Part shown: positions 57,559 through 64,000 of the stretch, piece by piece
How positions within the stretch are numbered: position 1 is the first letter of the stretch
How the letters are laid out: the number at the start of each line of letters is the position of its first letter
The notes under the pieces: generated by a model
What the model was told of the DNA's origin: nothing
Databases searched by the model: none
What the model saw: the letters and a program-made list of their open reading frames with translations, nothing else
Program-made: the position numbers and the translations under genes
DNA from: Pseudoxanthomonas sp. JBR18
Lineage (GTDB): Bacteria > Pseudomonadota > Gammaproteobacteria > Xanthomonadales > Xanthomonadaceae
NCBI RefSeq assembly: GCF_028198165.1
Contig: NZ_CP116339.1
Span: 4,161,001-4,225,000 of the forward strand
DNA length: 64,000 nucleotides
Direction: 5' to 3'

Positions 57559-58605
57559 GTGACTGCCGTGCAGCATCCCATCAAGGGCAAGGCCACCTCG
57601 CTGGACATCGCGCATCTTGCCGGCGTCTCCCAACCCACCGTCTCGCGCGCCCTGCGCGGCAGCCCGATGGTCAACGAGGAGACGCGCAAGCGCATCCTGG
57701 CCATCGCCGAGGAGCTGCACTACAAGGTCGACAAGAACGCCTCCAACCTGCGCACCCAGCTCACCGGGACGCTGGCGCTGCTGTTCTTCGAAGATCCCAC
57801 CCCAGACGACTCGGCGATCAATCCCTTCTTCCTATCGATGCTGGGCGCGATCACCCGTGCCTGCGCGCTGCACGGCTACGACCTGCTGATCTCCTTCCAG
57901 AATCTCTCCGAGGACTGGCAGGCCGACTATGCCGACAGCAAGAAGGCCGACGGGCTGATCCTGCTTGGCTACGGCGACTACCTCAAATCGCGCATCAGGC
58001 TGGAGAAGCTCCAGCAGCAGGGGATCCGCTTCGTGCGCTGGGGCGCGGCCCTGCCCGGCCAGCCGGGCGTATCGATCGGCTGCGACAACTTCCAGGGCGG
58101 GCATGACATCGCCGCGCACCTGCTGGAACAGGGCCGCCGGCGGATCGCCTTCATCGGTCACGCCTCGGCGCATTACCCGGAATTCCAGGAGCGCCATCGC
58201 GGTGTCGCCGCTGCGCTGGCCGAGCTAGGCCTGGCGCCGGACCCGTCCTTGCAGGTCGACGCGGAGACCAGCGAGCAGTCCGGCTACGAAGCCACCAAGG
58301 CGCTGCTGGCGCGCGGCGCCAGTTTCGACGCCCTGTTCGGCGCCAGCGACCTGATCGCCATCGGCGCGATGAAGGCGCTGCTGGAACACGGCTTGCGCAT
58401 TCCCGAGAACGTGGCCGTGGCCGGGTTCGACGATATCCCGCTGGCCAACTTCGTCGCACCGGGCCTGTCCACGGTCCAGCAGGACACACGCCAGGCCGGG
58501 ATGCTGCTGGTCGATGCGCTGATGCAGCTGATCCACGGCCAGCCGGTGGACAACCAGACCATCCCGGTACGCCTGGCCCTGCGCGGCTCGACCCGCTGCG
58601 CGTAG
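57559..58605 (+). CDS. LacI-family repressor of the maltodextrin cluster
   Basis: A 348-residue regulator (GTG start). The N-terminal HTH is SLDIAHLAGVSQPTVSRALR, the hinge around residues 55-65, then a periplasmic-binding-protein core (IAFIGHASAHYPEFQERHRG, AVAGFDDIPLANFVAPGLST). It lies beside the alpha-amylase, transporter and alpha-glucosidase genes, so it most likely binds maltose or a maltodextrin and controls them. A candidate operator lies at 62194-62207. Confidence 0.9.
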   Translation: MTAVQHPIKGKATSLDIAHLAGVSQPTVSRALRGSPMVNEETRKRILAIAEELHYKVDKNASNLRTQLTGTLALLFFEDPTPDDSAINPFFLSMLGAITRACALHGYDLLISFQNLSEDWQADYADSKKADGLILLGYGDYLKSRIRLEKLQQQGIRFVRWGAALPGQPGVSIGCDNFQGGHDIAAHLLEQGRRRIAFIGHASAHYPEFQERHRGVAAALAELGLAPDPSLQVDAETSEQSGYEATKALLARGASFDALFGASDLIAIGAMKALLEHGLRIPENVAVAGFDDIPLANFVAPGLSTVQQDTRQAGMLLVDALMQLIHGQPVDNQTIPVRLALRGSTRCA

Positions 58606-58621
58606 TGCGATGGACACGCGT

Positions 58622-58687
58622 GTAGCGCCGAGCTTGCTCGGCTGGGGCTCTATCGGCAATGCCCCGGCCGAGCAAGCTCGGCCCTAC
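58622..58687. repeat. inverted pair of GTAG-type repeats, CCGAGC variant
   Basis: The units begin GTAGCGCCGAGCTTGCTCGGC and end CGAGCAAGCTCGGCCCTAC, facing each other between the convergent lacI and amylase genes. The stem differs from the CGGAGC units elsewhere in the window, so two repeat subtypes coexist. Confidence 0.85.
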
Positions 58688-58769
58688 AGGAATCGGCGAG
58701 TCAATCCAGCAGAGTCTACCCACGGGGTGCGCGCCCGCACACAGGGACTCGCCGGATTGAGGACACGCT

Positions 58770-60446
58770 CTAGTCGCGCAGGCGATGTCCCATGTCTTCG
58801 GCCAGTCGCGCGCGTAGTAGCGCATTGGTCAGCGGCTGGTCGTAAAGCAGGACGCGCACCCCATGCGCTGGGACGTCCAGCGCTAGCGTGTCCCCATCCA
58901 CCTGCACGGCTGCGCCATCGAAGGCGTCTCGCCACTGGCCGGGCTGCAGCAGCGTATCCAGCGTCACTTCAGAAGCCGTGTCAGCCTTGTTGAGTAGCAC
59001 CAGCGCGGTCTGCGCCTGACCGTCGTGCTCGAAGACGCGATAGAACGCGGCAGTCTGCTTGGTCAGCTGCAGGTTGAGCTGCAAGCCGCGCTGCAGGGCG
59101 ATCGATTCACGACGCAGGTTGGCGATGCGCTTGAGATTGCGGTAGATCGCGCTCTCGCCGGCCGCATCCACACGCGCCTGCCCGTAGTAGTTGCGATTGC
59201 CCGCGTGCTCGGCCGCGCCACGCATGAAGCCGGTCTCCGAGCCGTAGTACACCGCCGGGATGCCGCGCGTGGTGAACAGCCAGTTGTGCGCATCGATGAA
59301 GCCGTTGTCGCTGGCGTCCAGGCGCGCCATATCGTGGTTGTCGTAGAAGGTCACCAGGTCGTAGGGGTTGTTGTACGGACCGTCCTCCAGGTACAGCGTG
59401 CGCTCCAGTTCGTCGTAGCCGCCGCCTTCCCTGCCGAAGACCTTGGACAGCTTCCCGCGCTGGGGAAAGTCCAGCACGCTGTAGTGCCCGTTGCGGTCCA
59501 GCGTGTGCGCGGCGATGAAGGCCGCGTCGTAATCGAAGGCCTCGCCGAACATGAAAAAGCCCGGGTGTTTGGCGCGGATGCGATCGGCGAACTGCTTCCA
59601 GAAGCTGTGCGGCATCCAGGCGATGGTATCGACGCGGAAGGCGGCGGCGCCCTGGTCGATCCACTGTTCGTAGGCGCCGGCCAGATAGTCCAGCACCGCA
59701 GGATTGTCCTCGGCCAGGTCCGACAGCTCGGCCAGCCCCCCGCCGGTGTTGTAGAAGGCATGCATCGGGTTATGCCGCGGGTCCAGCTTGCCTGGATCCA
59801 GGTTCTGGTGGTCGGCGACCTTGTGGCCCTGCTTGTCGAAGAGCTGCCCGAACTGGGGCTGCGCGGTAGGCATGGAGAACGCCGGCGAGCCGTGGTTGGC
59901 GACGATGTCCAGCACCACGTCCAGCTGCTGGCCCTTCATCGCCTTGGTGAACCCGGCGAAGTCCAGGCCCTTGCTGGGCAGGTGCTCGTCGAGCTTGTAG
60001 AAATTCACGCCCCAGTAGCCGTGGTAACCGGTCTTGCCCTGGTCGGTCAGCGAACTGCCCCACTTCACCGGCTTGCCACCAGTAAAAGCCTGGTCGGGGT
60101 TGTCGACGATGGGCGTCACCCACACCGCGCTGAAGCCCATGTCGCGGATGTAGTGGGCGTTGTCGACGATGCCCTTGAAGTCGCCCCCCAGGTAGCCGAT
60201 GTTCGCACTCTTGCCGGCCGGGGCGCCCGGCACGGGAATATCGAAGGTGTGGTGCTTGCCGCCCTGGTCGCGGTGGTCGTTGGACGGATCACCATTGACG
60301 AAGCGGTCGGTCACCACGAAATAGATCGCCTCGCTGGCGAACGGCTCCAGCGTGCCGTACAGCTCATCGGCCGGCGCCTGCTGCGCACGGGCCGGCAGCG
60401 CCAGGACGGTCGCCAGGGCCAACAGGGACAAGGACAGCGGCTTCAT
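58770..60446 (-). CDS. secreted GH13 alpha-amylase family protein
   Basis: Cleaves alpha-1,4-glucans outside the cytoplasm. A 558-residue protein with a Sec signal (LALATVLALPARAQ). The catalytic triad regions are FRVDTIAWMPHSFW (Asp), FFMFGEAFDYDAAF (Glu) and FYDNHDMARLDASD (His-Asp). The start at 60446 overlaps the transporter stop by four bases; the open frame further upstream is a shadow. It is the outer step of a malto-oligosaccharide uptake route. Confidence 0.93.
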   Translation of the reverse strand: MKPLSLSLLALATVLALPARAQQAPADELYGTLEPFASEAIYFVVTDRFVNGDPSNDHRDQGGKHHTFDIPVPGAPAGKSANIGYLGGDFKGIVDNAHYIRDMGFSAVWVTPIVDNPDQAFTGGKPVKWGSSLTDQGKTGYHGYWGVNFYKLDEHLPSKGLDFAGFTKAMKGQQLDVVLDIVANHGSPAFSMPTAQPQFGQLFDKQGHKVADHQNLDPGKLDPRHNPMHAFYNTGGGLAELSDLAEDNPAVLDYLAGAYEQWIDQGAAAFRVDTIAWMPHSFWKQFADRIRAKHPGFFMFGEAFDYDAAFIAAHTLDRNGHYSVLDFPQRGKLSKVFGREGGGYDELERTLYLEDGPYNNPYDLVTFYDNHDMARLDASDNGFIDAHNWLFTTRGIPAVYYGSETGFMRGAAEHAGNRNYYGQARVDAAGESAIYRNLKRIANLRRESIALQRGLQLNLQLTKQTAAFYRVFEHDGQAQTALVLLNKADTASEVTLDTLLQPGQWRDAFDGAAVQVDGDTLALDVPAHGVRVLLYDQPLTNALLRARLAEDMGHRLRD

Positions 60447-61927
60447 GCTTGGGACTCCAGGCGAGGTTCGGGCACGCGCAGGGTGCACAGGCCGGCCACC
60501 ACCAGGCTCAGGCCACCGACGGCCAGGGCGTTGATCGGTGCGCCGCCCAGGACGGTCTTGACCAGCAGGCCCAGGATCGAGGCGGCGACCAGTTGCGGGA
60601 TGACGATGAAGAAATTGAAGATGCCCATGTACAGGCCCATCTTCGCGGCCGGCACGCTGTCGGACAGCAGCGCGTAGGGCAGCGAAAGGATCGAGGCCCA
60701 AGCGAATCCGACCCCGGCCATGGACAGCAGCAACCAGTGCGGATCGCGAAAGAGAAGAAACGAGCAGAACCCCGCGCCGCCCAGGCACAGGTTCAGCAAA
60801 TGGCTCCAGCGCAGGCCGATGGCACGCACCATCCACGGAATCACGATCGCCGCCAGCGCGGCAAAGCCGTTGTAGGCGGCAAACAGCACGCCCACCCAGT
60901 TGGCGCCCTCGTTGTAGGCGGCCGAGGTGGTATCGCTGGTGCCGAAATGGGTGCTGGTCACCGCGTCGGTGGTATAGATCCACATGGCGAACAAAGCGAA
61001 CCACGAAAAGAACTGCACCACCGCCAGCCGCCGCATCGCCGGCGGCATGTCCATCAGGTCGTCCACGATGGTCGCGTACATCCCGCCGCGGGCGCGTCCG
61101 CGCCCCAGCAGCAACGCACCGGCGACGGCCGCACCACCGCCGAGCACGTAGAGCTGCTTGTCCAGGCCAAACGCCGCCACCAGGACGCAGCCAATCAGGC
61201 CCAGGACCAGCGCCACCATGCCCAGCCGCACCCGCACCGCGCCATTGCCCGATGCCACTGGCACGGGCGCGGTGGTCGGCGGCTCCAGCTCACCGGCCAG
61301 TTGGCCGGGCGGGGCTTCGCGCGTGGTGACCACCGTCCAGACGATGGCCAGCATCAACACCGCGCCGCCAAAGTAGAACGCGTAGCGCACCGTGTCCGGC
61401 ACTTCGCCCGCCCCGGCGGTATTGGCCACGCCGACCTGCGCCAGGATCCACGGCAACAGGCTGGCGACCACCGAGCCTAAGCCGATGAAAAAGCTCTGCA
61501 TCGCATAACCCGACGCGCGCTGCCGGGTCGGCAACAGGTCGCCGACGAAGGCGCGGAACGGCTCCATCGAGATGTTGATCGACGCATCCAGCACCCACAG
61601 CAACCCCGCGGCGATCCACAGCGCAGGCGAATGCGGCATGGCCAACAAGGCCAGCGTGGCCAGCACCGCGCCGACCAGGAAGTACGGACGTCGCCGCCCC
61701 AGCCGCGTCCAGGTCCGATCCGAGAAATAGCCGACCACCGGCTGCACCAGCAGGCCGGTCAGCGGCGCGGCCATCCACAGGATCGGGATGTCGTCCACCG
61801 ACGCGCCCAGCGTGTGGAAGATGCGGCTGACGTTGGCGTTCTGCAGGGCGAAGCCGAACTGGATACCCAGGAAGCCGAAGCACATGTTCCAGATCTGCCA
61901 GAACGACAGGGCACGGGTACGGGTCAT
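60443..61927 (-). CDS. MFS transporter (maltose/maltodextrin type, SLC45-like)
   Basis: A membrane transporter of about 494 residues and 12 helices. FWQIWNMCFGFLGIQFGFAL and VVGYFSDRTWTRLGRRRPYF match bacterial maltose transporters of the SLC45/GPH-like group found in Xanthomonas maltose clusters. ATG at 61927 is chosen over the GTG at 61966, which adds 13 residues not typical of the family. It forms one operon with the amylase. Confidence 0.9.
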   Translation of the reverse strand: MTRTRALSFWQIWNMCFGFLGIQFGFALQNANVSRIFHTLGASVDDIPILWMAAPLTGLLVQPVVGYFSDRTWTRLGRRRPYFLVGAVLATLALLAMPHSPALWIAAGLLWVLDASINISMEPFRAFVGDLLPTRQRASGYAMQSFFIGLGSVVASLLPWILAQVGVANTAGAGEVPDTVRYAFYFGGAVLMLAIVWTVVTTREAPPGQLAGELEPPTTAPVPVASGNGAVRVRLGMVALVLGLIGCVLVAAFGLDKQLYVLGGGAAVAGALLLGRGRARGGMYATIVDDLMDMPPAMRRLAVVQFFSWFALFAMWIYTTDAVTSTHFGTSDTTSAAYNEGANWVGVLFAAYNGFAALAAIVIPWMVRAIGLRWSHLLNLCLGGAGFCSFLLFRDPHWLLLSMAGVGFAWASILSLPYALLSDSVPAAKMGLYMGIFNFFIVIPQLVAASILGLLVKTVLGGAPINALAVGGLSLVVAGLCTLRVPEPRLESQA

Positions 61928-62321
61928 GATGCGAGTGAAATCCCCTTGCGACGGCACGGTGCGCACTCACGATGATGCGTGACCGGGTCGGCGCGTCATG
62001 GTGACCTCTGCCCACGCGCTTGCCATGCTGCACTGCAAAACACGCATCCCGGCCTCGAACCCGCCTTTGACCGTTGTCCCAGGCCTCGCCAAAAGCGCAT
62101 GAAATGCCTTTTTTCAAGACACTTCACGCATTGTCCGGCGGACCCCGCGCGTCTCGTCGACTCGCTTCGGCAACGCGCACGCGCCGCCACGCCTGCATAC
62201 GTATTCATGCGTCTTCGAACCCATCCTCTGGCGACGTCATCGGGATCGCGTGGAATAGTGGCGCCCGTTTTCGACCGCCAGGCAGTGGCCTGGCGGGGCA
62301 CCGCATTTCTCGGGGAAGGCA
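61928..62321. promoter_or_regulatory. divergent control region of the transporter and alpha-glucosidase genes
   Basis: A gene-free stretch of 394 bp. TGCATACGTATTCA at 62194-62207 contains a perfect 8-bp ATACGTAT core with partial flanking symmetry and is a candidate LacI-type operator. CCGCCAGG/CCTGGCGG at 62275-62296 forms an 8-bp hairpin 26 bases before the glucosidase start. GGGGAAGG precedes that start. Confidence 0.45.
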
Positions 62322-63929
62322 ATGAACAACTGGTGGCGTGGCGCGGTGATCTACCAGATCTATCCGCGCAGCTTCATGGACACCAATGGGGATGGCATCG
62401 GCGACTTGCCGGGCATCGTCGAGCGGCTGGACTACGTGGCCAGCCTGGGCGTGGACGCAATCTGGATCTCGCCGTTCTTCAAGTCGCCGATGGCCGACTT
62501 CGGCTACGACATCGCCGACTACCGCGATGTGGACCCGATGTTCGGCACCCTGGCCGACTTCGACGCGCTGCTGGCCAAGGCCCATCGGCTGGGCATCAAG
62601 GTGATGATCGACCAGGTGCTCAGCCATTGCTCGGACCAGCATGCGTGGTTCCAGGAGAGCCGGCAGAGCCACGACAACCCCAAGGCCGACTGGTACGTCT
62701 GGGCTGATCCGCAGGAAGACGGCACGCCGCCCAACAACTGGATGTCGATCTTCGGCGGCGTGGCCTGGCGCTGGGAGCCGCGCCGCGAGCAGTACTACCT
62801 GCACAACTTCCTGGGCCTGCAGCCGGACCTGAACTTCCACAACCCCGATGTCCAGCAGGCCACGCTGGACAACGTGCAGTTCTGGCTGGACCGCGGTGTG
62901 GATGGCCTGCGCCTGGATGCGATCAACTTCTGCTTCCACGACCAGCAGCTGCGCGACAACCCGCCCAAGCCCAAGGCCGAGCGCGTCGGGCGCGGTTTCA
63001 GCCCGGACAACCCCTACGCCTACCAGTACCACTGGTACAACAACACCCGCCCCGAGAACCTGCCGTTCCTGGAGCGGCTGCGCGCGCTGATGGACCGCTA
63101 TCCGGACGTGGCCGCGCTGGGCGAGATCTCCTCGGAAGACTCGCTGGCCACCACCGCCGAATACACCGGCCACACCCGCCTGCACATGGGCTACAGCTTC
63201 GAGCTGCTGGTCGAGGACTACAGCGCGGCCTACATCCGCGAGACGGTCTCGCGGCTGGAGGCGGCCATGGACGAAGGCTGGCCGTGCTGGGCCATCTCCA
63301 ACCACGACGTGCCGCGCGCGGTGACCCGCTGGGGCGGCGCTGGCGATGCGGCCTTCGCCGCACAGCTGGTGGCGCTGGTGTGCTCGCTGCGTGGCTCGGT
63401 CTGCGTCTACCAGGGCGAGGAGTTGGGCCTGAGCGAGGCCGAGGTCCCCTACGAGCTGCTGCAGGACCCGTACGGCAAGGCGTTCTGGCCCAACTTCAAG
63501 GGCCGCGACGGCTGCCGCACGCCGATGCCGTGGCAGGCGCTGCCCGGCGGCGGCTTCAGCGCCGGCGTGCCGTGGCTGCCGGTGCCGGCCGAACACGTGC
63601 AGCGCAGCGTGGCGACCCAGGAGGCCGATCCTGACTCGGTGCTGCAACAGGTGCGCCGCTTCCTGGCTTGGCGGCGGCGCCATCCGGCGCTGGTGCGCGG
63701 CGATATCCGCTTCCTGGACACGCCAGAGCCGGTGCTGGCCTTCGTGCGCGAAGGCGAAGGCCAGGCGTTGCTGGTGGTGTTCAACCTGTCGACCGCGCCG
63801 GTGCAGTGGCCATTGCCGAAAGGCATGAAGACCACCACGGTCGACGATCACGGCCTGCGCGCGGCGACGCTCGAGGCCGGCACGCTGTCGCTGCCCGGCC
63901 GCGGCAGCTGGTTCGCGACCCTGGCCTGA
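62322..63929 (+). CDS. GH13 alpha-glucosidase
   Basis: Hydrolyses imported maltose and maltodextrins to glucose in the cytoplasm. A 535-residue protein without a signal peptide. GAVIYQIYPRSFMDTNGDGI carries the calcium-site loop; catalytic regions are DGLRLDAINF (Asp), AALGEISSED (Glu) and AISNHDVPRAV (Asp). Transcribed away from the transporter and amylase. Together with the LacI gene it makes a complete maltodextrin set, apart from an outer-membrane receptor, which may lie beyond the window. Confidence 0.94.
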   Translation: MNNWWRGAVIYQIYPRSFMDTNGDGIGDLPGIVERLDYVASLGVDAIWISPFFKSPMADFGYDIADYRDVDPMFGTLADFDALLAKAHRLGIKVMIDQVLSHCSDQHAWFQESRQSHDNPKADWYVWADPQEDGTPPNNWMSIFGGVAWRWEPRREQYYLHNFLGLQPDLNFHNPDVQQATLDNVQFWLDRGVDGLRLDAINFCFHDQQLRDNPPKPKAERVGRGFSPDNPYAYQYHWYNNTRPENLPFLERLRALMDRYPDVAALGEISSEDSLATTAEYTGHTRLHMGYSFELLVEDYSAAYIRETVSRLEAAMDEGWPCWAISNHDVPRAVTRWGGAGDAAFAAQLVALVCSLRGSVCVYQGEELGLSEAEVPYELLQDPYGKAFWPNFKGRDGCRTPMPWQALPGGGFSAGVPWLPVPAEHVQRSVATQEADPDSVLQQVRRFLAWRRRHPALVRGDIRFLDTPEPVLAFVREGEGQALLVVFNLSTAPVQWPLPKGMKTTTVDDHGLRAATLEAGTLSLPGRGSWFATLA

Positions 63930-64000
63930 GCGGCGGGCGCCGCATGGCCATGCGCAAAGCACCTGCCGCGATGCAACAAAAGGCCGACCGTGGGCATGTG

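Noticed and set aside
58770-61004. 744-codon reading as an amylase with a long N-terminal domain
   Set aside because: The extra part is another frame of the transporter gene; the signal peptide starts at 60446.

Overview
The window reads as chromosomal DNA of a high-GC gammaproteobacterium of the family Xanthomonadaceae. Support comes from the gene set (membrane PQQ glucose dehydrogenase, CreBC, a SelO ending CSS, an XAC0095-like protein, a LacI/MFS/GH13 maltodextrin cluster), from short palindromic repeats that start GTAG, and from a cassette array with very uniform 60-bp attC sites of the kind known from Xanthomonas relatives. The genus cannot be fixed from the sequence; Pseudoxanthomonas or Stenotrophomonas-like is a guess.

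Layout. 1-9.1 kb: N-terminal part of gcd (minus, cut by the window edge), about 1 kb without a clear gene, a large hybrid histidine kinase with an HD-GYP response regulator, and an omega-amino acid:pyruvate transaminase. 9.1-10.8 kb: GTAG repeats, a duplicated scrap of the creC 3' end, and an IS110-family element with a conserved noncoding end. 10.8-18.2 kb: core genes creC, creB, rlmJ, a GNAT acetyltransferase and mfd. 18.7-25.5 kb: an integron cassette array (attC sites, no integrase) with lower GC and mostly unknown proteins. It is interrupted by an XAC0095-like gene with a structured leader, an IS110 remnant and two IS3-type ends. 25.5-26.5 kb: two MAPEG proteins at the distal edge.

26.9-33.4 kb: a GH15 glucoamylase-like enzyme overlapping an SDR dehydrogenase, a second SDR, a GMC oxidoreductase, and an unusual alpha/beta-hydrolase fused to a gluconate 2-dehydrogenase subunit 3-like domain. 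33.4-40.3 kb: GTAG repeats, a PA2169-type four-helix protein, a degraded copy of the lhr 3' end, a DUF2007-type protein, a DUF6438-type lipoprotein and the lhr helicase. 40.5-49.3 kb: DUF3175, cfa with an RsiV-like lipoprotein, a small ORF, a histone H1-like KAK protein, gpmA, a rhomboid protease, a POT peptide transporter and an M14 carboxypeptidase. 49.6-57.5 kb: barnase/barstar, dbpA, apt, selO, a cold-shock protein, a pseudouridine synthase, yaeQ and a BaiN-type flavoprotein. 57.5-64 kb: maltodextrin utilisation (LacI regulator, secreted alpha-amylase, MFS transporter, alpha-glucosidase).

Most genes are housekeeping or standard metabolism. The accessory interest lies in the integrase-less cassette array, in two loci where the 3' end of a minus-strand gene (creC, lhr) is duplicated on the far side of inserted DNA, in the IS110 noncoding end (a likely bridge RNA), and in the structured leader of the XAC0095-like gene.
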